Below, piece after piece: positions 9,140 to 17,337 of a DNA stretch of 19,686 nt; the first letter of the stretch is position 1; the number at the start of each line of letters is the position of its first letter. The notes beneath the pieces were generated by a model, which worked only from the letters and a program-made list of their open reading frames with translations, ran no database searches and was not told the DNA's origin. The stretch comes from Planctomycetota bacterium. GTDB lineage: Bacteria; Planctomycetota; Phycisphaerae; UBA1845. Made by a program: the position numbers and the translations under genes. The stretch spans positions 1 to 19,686 of the forward strand of contig JAJRUK010000255.1 of NCBI GenBank assembly GCA_024277835.1, read 5' to 3'.

Positions 9140-9143
9140 CTCC
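9140..9143 (-). promoter_or_regulatory. Ribosome binding site deciding the lsrF-like start
   Basis: GGAG on the minus strand lies 8 nt before the ATG at 9131 and inside the ten-codon extension that would begin with GTG at 9161. It supports the shorter product, which also begins where homology to LsrF begins. Confidence 0.6.
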
Positions 9144-9210
9144 ATGATCGAGTTCGGACACGTTGACGCTAACACACCGCCACTCGTTTGCAAGCCCAGG
9201 TCGCAGTCGC

Positions 9211-10752
9211 TTACTTCCGGTGAACTAGCTCGGCAAGTTCCTCTTGTCGCATTATCTTTGCTGTGATCCCAAACGCTGCAACGCCGACTGCCACCATCAC
9301 CACCACGCGCGCCACAGGATGGCCGATTAGAGGATTCGATATCGGCGCGAACGCAACCGTCGCCGTCAGTGCAATCCCCATAACCGCCGTCGAAACCAGC
9401 GTCCGCGCGAGGCTCTTCCACAATAGCATCCACCGCACGCCAGGAACATTGGGTCTCAGCAACACCAGGAGCACCGCGACCTGTAAAAACGCACAAATCG
9501 CAGTCGCGAGCGCCAGGCCGCTTTCCTCCATCACCTGCACCAGCGCAAGATTCATGGCGAGGTTCACCGCGACCATAATAAGAGCGACCCGCGCGGGCGT
9601 GCGACTGTTGTGCTGAGCGTAGAACGTGCGAATCACAACGTGCTGCGTAAAGTACGCCGCGAGTCCGAAACTGTAGAACATCAGCGCCGCAGAACACCGC
9701 ACCGTGTCGCTCGCTTTGAAGTCGCCGTGCTGATAGAGCGCGGCGATCAATGGCTGAGCGACAAACGCCAAACCGACAGACGCCGGAATCGCCAAAAAAA
9801 GAGATGTGCGCACACCGTGCTCAAAGACATGGGCCAGACCAGCGCGATCGCCTTCGGTAGCGCACTTTGTCAAAACCGGGAAGATCGCCGTCGCGATCGC
9901 AATCCCAAACACGCCCAGCGGAAGCTGATAAAGAAAATGGGCGAATGAGAGGATCGCAGGTCCGCGCTGTTCGCCGTCAATCTCGACGAACCAATACGCG
10001 ATCAGATTATCCGCGAGCGTATTGATCTGCACGGCAGATAGCCCCAGCGCCATCGGTGCCATAAGCCCCATCACCTCGCGCAACTTGGCGTTCCCTCGCC
10101 AGTTCGCGAAGATCGGAAAAAACGAGAGCTTTCGCAACATGAACAGGCTCACGAGCAGTTGTAACACGCCCGCACCAAGAACCGCATAGCAGACAACCCG
10201 CATCATCTCCGCATCATCCAGCCCGGCCCCCATCGCGCCGGCGGTCACCGACACAATGACCGCGAGATTTAAGATGCAGGGAACCGCCGCCGGTGTCGCG
10301 AAGTGTCCTCGCACGTTGAGCACCCCGCCGATGACTGCCACCGTGCAAATCATCGCCGCGTATGGAAGCAGAAGTGCGGTCATCGATAGCGCAGCGTCGC
10401 CCGAGAAAAATCCCCACGCGGCAACAACAATTTCGCCAGCCACGATGCCGCCAGCGAGCACAAGCACCAGCGAAACGAGGATGGACCCGACGAGCTTTCG
10501 CGAGGCGTCCTCTCCATCAGTCTGCAACGTCTTCGTCAGCACAGGGATCATCGCCGACGAGAGCGCCCCCTCCCCAAAGAGTCGGCGGGCGAGGTTGGGC
10601 ACCTGAAACGCAATCCGGTAGGCTGACAGCAGCTCGCCCGTCCCGAAGAAGTATCCAAAGAGGCACTCTCGGGCGAGACCCAGAAGCCTCGACAAGAGCG
10701 TCAGCCCGGCAATCACCCGGACTGAAGAAAGAAAGCGAGCATGTGTGGCCAT
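9211..10752 (-). CDS. murJ: Lipid II flippase MurJ (MviN)
   Basis: This 513-residue polytopic inner-membrane protein belongs to the MOP superfamily and moves lipid II across the membrane for peptidoglycan synthesis. The N-terminus has the family signature LTLLSRLLGLARECLFGYFFGTG, followed by AYRIAFQVPNLARRLFGEGALSSAMIPVL, and repeated hydrophobic helices run to the C-terminus, consistent with about 14 membrane segments. Further markers are QINTLADNLIAYWF and YQLPLGVFGIAIATAIFPVL. TTG at 10758 would add two residues, but ATG at 10752 is the conventional choice. Neither has a strong Shine-Dalgarno sequence. It heads the minus-strand gene series and is divergent from the ferredoxin gene. Its presence argues for a peptidoglycan-making cell. 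Confidence 0.95.
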   Translation of the reverse strand: MATHARFLSSVRVIAGLTLLSRLLGLARECLFGYFFGTGELLSAYRIAFQVPNLARRLFGEGALSSAMIPVLTKTLQTDGEDASRKLVGSILVSLVLVLAGGIVAGEIVVAAWGFFSGDAALSMTALLLPYAAMICTVAVIGGVLNVRGHFATPAAVPCILNLAVIVSVTAGAMGAGLDDAEMMRVVCYAVLGAGVLQLLVSLFMLRKLSFFPIFANWRGNAKLREVMGLMAPMALGLSAVQINTLADNLIAYWFVEIDGEQRGPAILSFAHFLYQLPLGVFGIAIATAIFPVLTKCATEGDRAGLAHVFEHGVRTSLFLAIPASVGLAFVAQPLIAALYQHGDFKASDTVRCSAALMFYSFGLAAYFTQHVVIRTFYAQHNSRTPARVALIMVAVNLAMNLALVQVMEESGLALATAICAFLQVAVLLVLLRPNVPGVRWMLLWKSLARTLVSTAVMGIALTATVAFAPISNPLIGHPVARVVVMVAVGVAAFGITAKIMRQEELAELVHRK

Positions 10753-10839
10753 AGACAAGTCAAGGTAGACCGCCCGAGCACCCGATGCAAGAACCTGCGG
10801 CGTCGCTGGCTGCTGCGGTAATCCTGTGAGAAGCTGGAC

Positions 10840-10906
10840 TGGTCGGTCGTGACGGGGTTGTGAGGTCGGTTGGGGTGTCGGTCGGGGCTGGTCGGGGTTG
10901 GTCGGA
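10840..10906. repeat. G-rich GGTCGG/GGTCGGGG short repeats in the murJ-fdxA spacer
   Basis: The unit GGTCGG recurs five times in about 67 bp (GGTCGG, GGTCGG, GGTCGGGG, GGTCGGGG, GGTCGG) with irregular 2-15 nt spacing and extra GGGG runs. It lies in the 250-bp divergent spacer, upstream of the fdxA promoter, and would be C-rich in the murJ leader. It could be slippage-prone low complexity DNA, form G-quadruplex structures, or carry binding sites. No function is shown. Confidence 0.55.
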
Positions 10907-10918
10907 TGGCCAAAGAGG

Positions 10919-10947
10919 TTGACATCTGGTCGGGCGGCGGTTGGAAT
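10919..10947 (+). promoter_or_regulatory. Sigma70-like promoter of fdxA
   Basis: A perfect -35 TTGACA (10919-10924), a 17-bp spacer and a -10 TGGAAT (10942-10947, four of six matches) place a start point near 10954, about 50 nt before the fdxA start codon. This is by eye only. Confidence 0.55.
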
Positions 10948-11003
10948 CGTGTTTCACGAGGCGGTCGGAACCGCCCTAATCCGGTGAATGGAGAATTTCG
11001 CAG

Positions 11004-11342
11004 ATGGCTCACATTGTTGCCGAACCATGCATTAAGTGTAAGTACACGGACTGCGTCGCGGTCTGCCCCGTCGATTGCTTTCACGAGGGCGTAAACTTCC
11101 TGGTCATCGACCCGGACACCTGCATCGACTGTGGCCTGTGTCCGCCGGAGTGCCCGACGACGGCGATCTTCGCGGAGGAGGATCTGCCCGAGAAGTGGGC
11201 CGATTACGTCGAGATTAACGAAAAGTACACGCCCGATTGGCCCGTCATCGACGCCCAGAAGGAACCGATGGAGGGTGCAGACGAACAGGCGAAGATCGAG
11301 GACAAAAAGGACCAACTCGACCCCGGTGCGTTCGGGGGTTAG
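11004..11342 (+). CDS. fdxA: Seven-iron ferredoxin FdxA ([3Fe-4S][4Fe-4S])
   Basis: A 112-residue cytoplasmic electron carrier, close to Azotobacter ferredoxin I and the FdxA family. Cys9, Cys17, Cys21 and Cys25 come from CIKCKYTDCVAVCPVDC. Cys40, Cys43, Cys46 and Cys50 come from CIDCGLCPPECP. Cys12 is additional, as in the family. The family assigns one 3Fe-4S and one 4Fe-4S cluster to this pattern. The acidic C-terminal tail (ADEQAKIEDKKDQLDPGAF) is typical of the extended FdxA form. GGAG lies 10 nt before the ATG. The gene is alone in its transcription unit, divergent from murJ and followed by the tRNA gene, so its redox partner is not indicated. Confidence 0.95.
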   Translation: MAHIVAEPCIKCKYTDCVAVCPVDCFHEGVNFLVIDPDTCIDCGLCPPECPTTAIFAEEDLPEKWADYVEINEKYTPDWPVIDAQKEPMEGADEQAKIEDKKDQLDPGAFGG

Positions 11343-11364
11343 TCCCAGAAGGTCCGTGAAAAGG

Positions 11365-11408
11365 GGTCCTGTCCAGTGCGCGATTCGATTCGTACCAGGG
11401 ACAGGTCC
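11365..11408. repeat. Imperfect inverted repeat downstream of fdxA
   Basis: GGTCCTGTCC (11365-11374) and GGACAGGTCC (11399-11408) pair with one mismatch around a 24-nt loop. There is no T-run directly after it, so it is a weak terminator candidate. It could also be a degenerate dispersed repeat. No gene is seen in the 183 bp between fdxA and the tRNA. Confidence 0.4.
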
Positions 11409-11436
11409 ATCTTGCCGTTTTGTGAATGCAATCCGC

Positions 11437-11464
11437 TTGACGCACCTTGAGCGGACGTTAAGAT
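11437..11464 (+). promoter_or_regulatory. Probable tRNA-Asp promoter
   Basis: TTGACG (11437-11442), a 16-bp spacer and TAAGAT (11459-11464) resemble a sigma70-type promoter. The predicted start near 11471 leaves a leader of about 55 nt for removal before the tRNA 5' end at 11526. Confidence 0.5.
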
Positions 11465-11525
11465 TCCACGTCCGGCTCGCGCCGCGGGACTCATCCGGCG
11501 ACGCGAAGACCGACTTTGAAAATTA

Positions 11526-12885
<1,360 letters not shown>

Positions 12886-12896
12886 GTCATTCTTTC

Positions 12897-12934
12897 AAAG
12901 AAAACCACACCGCTGCAATGGAAGGGGTGCGGTT
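12897..12934 (-). terminator. Terminator-like hairpin before the integrase gene
   Basis: On the minus strand AACCGCACC pairs with GGTGTGGTT (one G-U) around a 14-nt loop and is followed by TTCTTT. It lies between the small ORF at 12944-13147 and the integrase start, where it could end or attenuate the replication operon and lower integrase expression. Confidence 0.6.
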
Positions 12935-12943
12935 GGTTGTCCG

Positions 12944-13147
12944 CTACTCCACTTCCGCCGCTTGCTGGGGAGCAACCTGTACGCTCCGCCACGGAAACGC
13001 AATCGTCGATCCATCGTCAGCAACGTGGTCGTCATCTGTTAGTCCATCAACTCGAACCCAACAACCTTGCTTTCCTACCTCGACGATACTGTCCTCGATG
13101 TCCTCGCGCTTGTCGATGATGGCTGCTAGTTTGTTGAAAATGATCAT
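12944..13147 (-). CDS. Small hypothetical protein translationally coupled to the ATPase gene
   Basis: A 67-residue acidic product beginning MIIFNKLAAIIDKREDIEDS and containing VGKQGCWVRVDGLTDDD, a possible small beta-rich fold. Its ATG overlaps the TGA of the upstream ATPase gene (ATGA), and GGAG lies 8 nt before it, so coupled translation is likely. I do not recognise the family. Position inside the operon is the main support. Confidence 0.65.
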   Translation of the reverse strand: MIIFNKLAAIIDKREDIEDSIVEVGKQGCWVRVDGLTDDDHVADDGSTIAFPWRSVQVAPQQAAEVE

Positions 13148-15039
13148 CCCGCCTTCTCCAGAACCTTGCGAATTTTCGCGGCGCTTGCTCGATGCTGTGC
13201 TGCCTGATCCGGGTTCACGTTTTCACACTTCGCAGCTAGATCCTCAAGGCGACCTGCGAAAGCGAGCGGTTGCCAACCGTCGGGAACCGATTCTGTTAGA
13301 AGATCATCATCGCTGGCAATCTCTGGGGCTGTTTCTTGCAGTCCTCCACCCATCCCTGAAACATTGCCACGGTTGCCAACATTGCCAGCGCCCCCGTTTT
13401 CGATGCCGTTAGGCCGGTTTTTCGGCTGGCAATCTTTGTGGTAATGGCAATGTTGCAATGATGGCAATCTTTCTGGTGCCAGCCCGTAACGAAAACAGAG
13501 CGTCTCCCCTCGGTCCCGTGTGAGGCGGTAATATGTGCCACCGGCATCGCGTTCGCGTTGAAGTTCTAGCGCCCCCTTCATCAGCCAACCGACCTTGTTA
13601 GCGCTAATCGAATCCCTCAACCGCGACACGTCCGGTTCGCCGTCACGCTCGAAACCCATCTCTCTCGCCCGACGCCGATTGAACTCCTGCGCTACAGTAC
13701 CTGGCCGTACAACGCCGTCATCGCTCACCAAGTCGAGAATGACGACAAATATCTCCCCTGCTAGTGAGTCGCCTCGCGATGCTTGGAGTCCGCCCTGTTG
13801 TTCGAGGAGCGCTTCAATAATCCGCGCGCGTCCATCGTCTCCGGCGATTGCAAGTAGCGGGGAACCGATTTGGTTCCCGCGATCTTCGAGTCGGGAGTCG
13901 TGATGTTCGGGATTAACTGCGAACGAACTTAGTCGGAGGAACCGCCATCCAAGTAGTCGGTTCCGGAGAGCTAATGCCTCAGCATCGAACCTTGCGCGCG
14001 GCAAGTTGAGCGGGATATCGTCCCGCGTTCTTTGAGTCATCCGGATCGAGAGTGTCCTGGATTCGCTGGCGTCGTCTCCTAGGCCCTGTCGCAATGCGAA
14101 CAGCTTCGGCCCGAAACAGCGAAATGCCTTCGGCTCGCTGCCTTCGCCGATGCATTTGATAATTGGCCTATTTCGCTGGAAGCCTTGGTTGATAATTTTG
14201 GCGATCTCGGAAGTTAACTCGCTATCCCGCCGATGATCGAATTCGTCGCAAACAAGGGTTCCGCCGAAAAGATCACAAAGTCGGAGCGTTGCTGCTGCCG
14301 TGGAGCCACCCCCGGCGAGAATTGGGCGATAGCACAGTGTGCCCACTGTCTCAAGTGCTCGACTCTTGCCGCGACCAGCATCTGAGGTCCGAAACGCCAT
14401 GTACGGGATTTCGTCAAAGTCATCATGTACCCACGAAAGGAACACATATTCCGTTGCGATTTCCGCTGCCTCGCCCGGAAGTTCAACGTAACGGTGAATG
14501 AATGCCAATACATCGTGGCGAAGATTCTGCTCGTCTTCAACAACGATCGTTTCCGTTGGAACGAATACCGTGCCTGGTACGCTTCCGCCTGGCGTCACAA
14601 TGCCCTGCCAGCTAGGGGGCGTTACGAGCGTCTGTCCCCCGAGCATGATCCGGTCAGCCCGTGTGTACGTCTCGGCGTCCCTATTGAAGATGATGAAATC
14701 CGGCTCGCCGAGTTCTAAGTTCCAAGCCAACTCGGCGATCATCCTTGCATCGGCATACGTCGCACCTGGAAAGATTTCGCCCCCGCCGTCATCTTCGTCG
14801 CCGGAAGTAAGCTCCAATTCCTCAATCGCAAGCTCTATGTCAGACACTTCAACTGCCGACCCGCTACGGAGTCGTTCATCTTCGGCGAACGCTGTTGCGA
14901 GCTTACGTCGGGAATCACGCGATCCGAGCGTCGTACGTCCGTTGGTAACGGCGTGTCCGTTGACGCTTGCCACGATCAGAATCGCCTGTTTGCCTTTTGG
15001 GGTAGCTGTTAACTCGAATGGTAGGTTTGCTGTTTGCAT
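13144..15039 (-). CDS. P-loop ATPase, putative replication helicase/primase-associated protein
   Basis: A 631-residue protein with Walker A SDAGRGKS (about 219-226) and Walker B TLVCDEFD (about 261-268). The first has the look of ATPases in phage and plasmid replication proteins (DUF3631/DUF927-like or D5-like), not of RecA-type DnaB. The N-terminal 60 residues appear beta-rich, residues 70-90 are acidic, and the C-terminal 130 include a low-complexity Gly/Asn stretch (NGGAGNVGNRGNVSGMGG) that looks like a linker. No primase active-site motif is evident. It starts with ATG at 15039 inside the end of the DnaB-N-domain gene (125-nt overlap in another frame) without a strong Shine-Dalgarno sequence. 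It ends in an ATGA overlap with the next small ORF. Most likely it is an element-encoded replicative helicase or loader. Confidence 0.75.
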   Translation of the reverse strand: MQTANLPFELTATPKGKQAILIVASVNGHAVTNGRTTLGSRDSRRKLATAFAEDERLRSGSAVEVSDIELAIEELELTSGDEDDGGGEIFPGATYADARMIAELAWNLELGEPDFIIFNRDAETYTRADRIMLGGQTLVTPPSWQGIVTPGGSVPGTVFVPTETIVVEDEQNLRHDVLAFIHRYVELPGEAAEIATEYVFLSWVHDDFDEIPYMAFRTSDAGRGKSRALETVGTLCYRPILAGGGSTAAATLRLCDLFGGTLVCDEFDHRRDSELTSEIAKIINQGFQRNRPIIKCIGEGSEPKAFRCFGPKLFALRQGLGDDASESRTLSIRMTQRTRDDIPLNLPRARFDAEALALRNRLLGWRFLRLSSFAVNPEHHDSRLEDRGNQIGSPLLAIAGDDGRARIIEALLEQQGGLQASRGDSLAGEIFVVILDLVSDDGVVRPGTVAQEFNRRRAREMGFERDGEPDVSRLRDSISANKVGWLMKGALELQRERDAGGTYYRLTRDRGETLCFRYGLAPERLPSLQHCHYHKDCQPKNRPNGIENGGAGNVGNRGNVSGMGGGLQETAPEIASDDDLLTESVPDGWQPLAFAGRLEDLAAKCENVNPDQAAQHRASAAKIRKVLEKAG

Positions 15040-15463
15040 TCTTTGTAATCTTTCGTGATTCGTCTAATGAAATGGATTCCGCCATGCGGCGTAGAACGTC
15101 TTTGACGAGTTCCCGACACTCGGTCGCTTTCCGATCGTCTGCCGCGTTCCGCACAGCCAGTGCATAGTCCTCGTGGCAGTTCTTGTCGGTTCGGACGCCA
15201 ATGACAACATCGAAAATGTCGTCCATCGTTACCGTGAAACCATGCTGCCGCGATACTCGGGCACACTCAGGGACATCCAGCGGCTTACCGGCTTCTGCCG
15301 ATTGACACGCATAACTGAAAATCGCAGCACAAGCTTCATCCTCAAAGTCGTCAGTGCTCAAACCGAGCACGACGGCTGAGTCGTGATTCGCAACTGGGTC
15401 CAGCCACAATGTGGATGCGAATCGGCGTTCGACGGTAATGGTGGCCGTGTTGGTTAATTCCAT
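14915..15463 (-). CDS. DnaB N-terminal-domain-like protein
   Basis: A 182-residue protein. Residues 10-135 resemble the helical DnaB N-terminal domain (ERRFASTLWLDPVANHDSAV, FEDEACAAIFSYACQSAEAG, CHEDYALAVRNAADDRKATE). In helicases this domain mediates hexamerisation and primase contact. Here it is not fused to a RecA-like domain. The C-terminal 45 residues are strongly basic (YPKRQTGDSDRGKRQRTRRY) and overlap the start of the P-loop ATPase gene in a different frame. The ATG at 15463 overlaps the stop of the preceding small ORF (ATGGAATTAA). In related mobile elements the DnaB-N segment is often joined directly to a following ATPase, so the two products may work as one machine. Confidence 0.7.
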   Translation of the reverse strand: MELTNTATITVERRFASTLWLDPVANHDSAVVLGLSTDDFEDEACAAIFSYACQSAEAGKPLDVPECARVSRQHGFTVTMDDIFDVVIGVRTDKNCHEDYALAVRNAADDRKATECRELVKDVLRRMAESISLDESRKITKNANSKPTIRVNSYPKRQTGDSDRGKRQRTRRYQRTYDARIA

Positions 15464-15645
15464 CGAGGATCACCCCCGCCGCGATTTGCTTTCGAGTGGC
15501 GTGCTGCGGTTGCGGCGTAGTGTGACGCGAGCTGAACGTTGCCAGAATTTATCGCCCGACACAGAAGGTCGAGGACTTTTCTGTATGTTTGCAAGTCTCG
15601 AATTGGACGAATAGCCCGACGCAGTTTATTATTATTTTTGTACAA
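15454..15645 (-). CDS. Small basic hypothetical protein, TTG start
   Basis: A 63-residue basic helical product (KLRRAIRPIRDLQTYRKVLD, LCRAINSGNVQLASHYAATA). The TTG at 15645 has GGAG 8 nt before it. The stop overlaps the ATG of the DnaB-N-domain gene by 10 nt, as expected for coupled translation. The family is not recognised. Confidence 0.6.
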   Translation of the reverse strand: MYKNNNKLRRAIRPIRDLQTYRKVLDLLCRAINSGNVQLASHYAATAARHSKANRGGGDPRWN

Positions 15646-15660
15646 TTATTTTTCTCCACG

Positions 15661-15697
15661 CCGCCCGGCTGCACTAACAGCTGGGCGGTCTTTTCTT
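15661..15697. terminator. Strong hairpin between the HTH genes and the small basic ORF
   Basis: CCGCCCGGCTG (15661-15671) and CAGCTGGGCGG (15678-15688) form an 11-bp stem with one mismatch or wobble and a 6-nt loop. On the plus strand it is followed by TCTTTTCTT, a terminator-like tract. On the transcribed minus strand it sits just before the GGAG of the next gene and has no U-run, so there it could instead separate two differently expressed or processed mRNA parts. Confidence 0.6.
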
Positions 15698-15703
15698 GAG
15701 TTC

Positions 15704-15886
15704 CTATTTTCCTGCGATACAGCGATCGAGTTCGGACTGTCGCCATCTGAGGATGTTTTCGGATTTGATCGGGGCGGGGATTTTCCCGTCTTTAACCCAT
15801 CGCCTCCGGGTCACGGGCTTGATCCCAAACAATGCCTCGACGTAATTTGCTGTCCGCAAGCGATCTCCGGTAACTGGCTCTGTCAT
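15704..15886 (-). CDS. AlpA/excisionase-like HTH protein (second of two)
   Basis: A 60-residue product with a MerR/AlpA-type winged helix: LRTANYVEALFGIKPVTRRR, WVKDGKIPAPIKS, and a C-terminal ILRWRQSELDRCIA. The pattern tRRRWvkdGkiP is typical of HTH_17/AlpA regulators and excisionases. The frame could start at 15931, but ATG at 15886 has GAGG 6 nt before it, leaving a 20-nt gap after the first HTH gene. A role in excision or transcription control of the element is inferred from family and location. Confidence 0.78.
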   Translation of the reverse strand: MTEPVTGDRLRTANYVEALFGIKPVTRRRWVKDGKIPAPIKSENILRWRQSELDRCIAGK

Positions 15887-15906
15887 GGTTGACCTCGCTT
15901 CCTTGG

Positions 15907-16083
15907 TTAAGATTTTCTTTTTGCGATCCACTCGCGAATATCTTCGATGTCATAACGAACTGCTCGCCCGATGCGGACACGCGGGATGTCGAGTCCCCAC
16001 AATGTGCGCTCAGATATCGCGAGCATCGTAGCTGCCGCTTTTGCGTTCACGAGAATTTGCTCGGACTGCCGGTTACTTGTCAT
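15907..16083 (-). CDS. AlpA/excisionase-like HTH protein (first of two)
   Basis: A 58-residue product that begins MTSNRQSEQILVNAKAAATM and continues with LAISERTLWGLDIPRVRIGR and AVRYDIEDIREWIAKRKS. This is the classic HTH_17 excisionase layout, with a helix-turn-helix, a wing around RIGRAVRY and a final helix that begins DIEDIREWI. It is shorter than common gene-caller cutoffs. Its ATG lies inside the end of the preceding small ORF (ATGACAAGTAA), and the second HTH gene follows after 20 nt. It most likely acts as an excisionase (directionality factor) or operon regulator. Confidence 0.8.
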   Translation of the reverse strand: MTSNRQSEQILVNAKAAATMLAISERTLWGLDIPRVRIGRAVRYDIEDIREWIAKRKS

Positions 16084-16249
16084 CGCTGGTCACCTTCGCA
16101 CTTGCTCCCGGGCGATGGACTGCGCGATCGAGTGCTCGGCGGAATATCTTCGCCGTTGTGCTGCTTGGGCCGATCTCTCGTTCGGCTTCGGCAAGTGCCG
16201 ATCGAAGTTCAAGTACTGATAGCTCACTGATCTTTCTGCATCTGATCAT
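16073..16249 (-). CDS. Small hypothetical protein overlapping the first HTH gene
   Basis: A 58-residue product starting MIRCRKISELSVLELRSALA and ending AKVTSDDK, with an amphipathic helix followed by a basic stretch. It ends in an 11-nt overlap with the next gene (ATGACAAGTAA), suggesting translational coupling. No Shine-Dalgarno sequence is evident before the ATG at 16249, so it depends mainly on context. The family is not recognised. Confidence 0.5.
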   Translation of the reverse strand: MIRCRKISELSVLELRSALAEAEREIGPSSTTAKIFRRALDRAVHRPGASAKVTSDDK

Positions 16250-16388
16250 GAGCGGAAGTTAAGCAGAAAAGATGGATGGGATGTTGTGGACCTACGCTGC
16301 ACCTGCGCGTCAACCTTTCCGGAATCCGCGTTTTGGCACCGCTGTGTGGTGAAAATTGGTGAATGTTTCTTGGCGACCTACGCGGCCC
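16250..16388. other. Short non-coding spacer
   Basis: I see nothing convincing here beyond the expected leader of the small-ORF/HTH cluster. Confidence 0.4.
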
Positions 16389-16502
16389 CTACGTGATGCG
16401 AGCTTGCATGGCTTTGATATGGGATGCTACCGTAGGATCACTAACGAGGTAAAGATATTTGGCTTCGCCGCTTTTGGGAGCATCGTTCTCGACGTAGGCA
16501 CC
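16389..16502 (-). pseudogene. In-frame continuation of the winged-helix protein after a TGA
   Basis: After the TGA at 16503-16505 the same frame stays open for 37 codons to a TAG at 16389-16391. The product reads GAYVENDAPKSGEAKYLYLV, then SDPTVASHIKAMQARIT. The stretch completes a plausible winged-helix wing and last helix begun before the stop (CRDIVSKFSI, LEARLSRFRKKDMF). It is not in a known separate gene and has no start codon with a Shine-Dalgarno sequence. Either the stop is a recent nonsense mutation or it is read through at some rate. Confidence 0.6.
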
Positions 16503-17312
16503 TCAGAACATATCCTTCTTGCGAAAGCGACTTAAGCGAGCTTCGAGGGTGGGCTGACGGTCGGTAGGTATCGAAAACTTTGACACGATATCTCTGCAGG
16601 AGAAATAGCCACCCACTGATGGTTCCGGGGCAGTGTATTCCGCAATTGGGCGTGGTAACGGGATTGCTGATGCTTCACCTCCATGCCCAGTCCAAAGGAA
16701 TTCGAGAAGATCGGCGACGTTCTCCGGCGTGTCGAGTTCTTGGATTTCGCGGACGATGTCTGATGCCTTACGCTGCTTCGCGATTGCGTCCGTCCAGTCC
16801 GATTCTGTCGTGCAACTCGCTGAATCGCTACCAGCTACTCGGCGCTCGTTCAGTAGCTCGTCGCACAGGACAGGAAGGTGCTGCTCAATCGCCTTTTCTA
16901 GCTGCTCGCGGGACGCCACAAGCTCAGTCCCAAATTTCCGTGAAATCCATCGCGCACCGGATGACCATGCGCGTGATTTCTCGTGCGGCGTACAAGGATC
17001 GCTGTGATTCTCGCGCACGATGGCTTCGGCTTCACAGGTTGCATTTATGACGAGTTCCGCAAGGGCTGGATGATCCAAGAGTTGAAGTTCTCTGTTCTCG
17101 TCAAGGAGAGTTCCGGGCAAAAGGCTGGTGAGTTCGCCGTCTGATGCGTTTTTCGCGAGCTTGGCCAGTTCAGGCAGTTGCATGGGAGTCGCCAACCGCT
17201 TGGCGCACGTTGGAAGTTCTTGTGCAACCTCTGCCTGGAATTCCGTCTTGAGCCGACAGTCGTACTTGTGCAGGTCGGTGAAAATATCGAGCAGTTTCGG
17301 GGAATTGTTCAT
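16503..17312 (-). CDS. Putative winged-helix replication/regulatory protein (ends at an in-frame TGA)
   Basis: A 269-residue product whose function I do not recognise. The first 130 residues are helical and acidic (PMQLPELAKLAKNASDGELT, CEAEAIVRENHSDPC). Residues 165-210 contain coiled-coil-like helices (KQRKASDIVREIQELDTPEN). The last 40 form the first part of a winged helix (YFSCRDIVSKFSI, TLEARLSRFRKKD) that is interrupted by TGA. ATG at 17312 is preceded by AAGGA at 9-nt spacing. This Shine-Dalgarno region is complementary to the loop of a leader hairpin. It is the first gene of the minus-strand cassette, so a regulatory or replication-initiator role is a reasonable guess, but only that. 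TGA acts as a normal stop elsewhere in the element (for example at the end of the P-loop ATPase gene). Confidence 0.7.
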   Translation of the reverse strand: MNNSPKLLDIFTDLHKYDCRLKTEFQAEVAQELPTCAKRLATPMQLPELAKLAKNASDGELTSLLPGTLLDENRELQLLDHPALAELVINATCEAEAIVRENHSDPCTPHEKSRAWSSGARWISRKFGTELVASREQLEKAIEQHLPVLCDELLNERRVAGSDSASCTTESDWTDAIAKQRKASDIVREIQELDTPENVADLLEFLWTGHGGEASAIPLPRPIAEYTAPEPSVGGYFSCRDIVSKFSIPTDRQPTLEARLSRFRKKDMF

Positions 17313-17337
17313 TTCGCATCTTCCTTGAAGCAGGACC

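Noticed and set aside
10713..11315. 200-codon minus-strand frame
   Set aside because: It is the complement of fdxA plus the repeat-rich spacer, and its composition is low complexity.
15661..15697. CRISPR-like or riboswitch interpretation of the strong hairpin
   Set aside because: It is a single hairpin, with no repeat series and no recognisable aptamer sequence.
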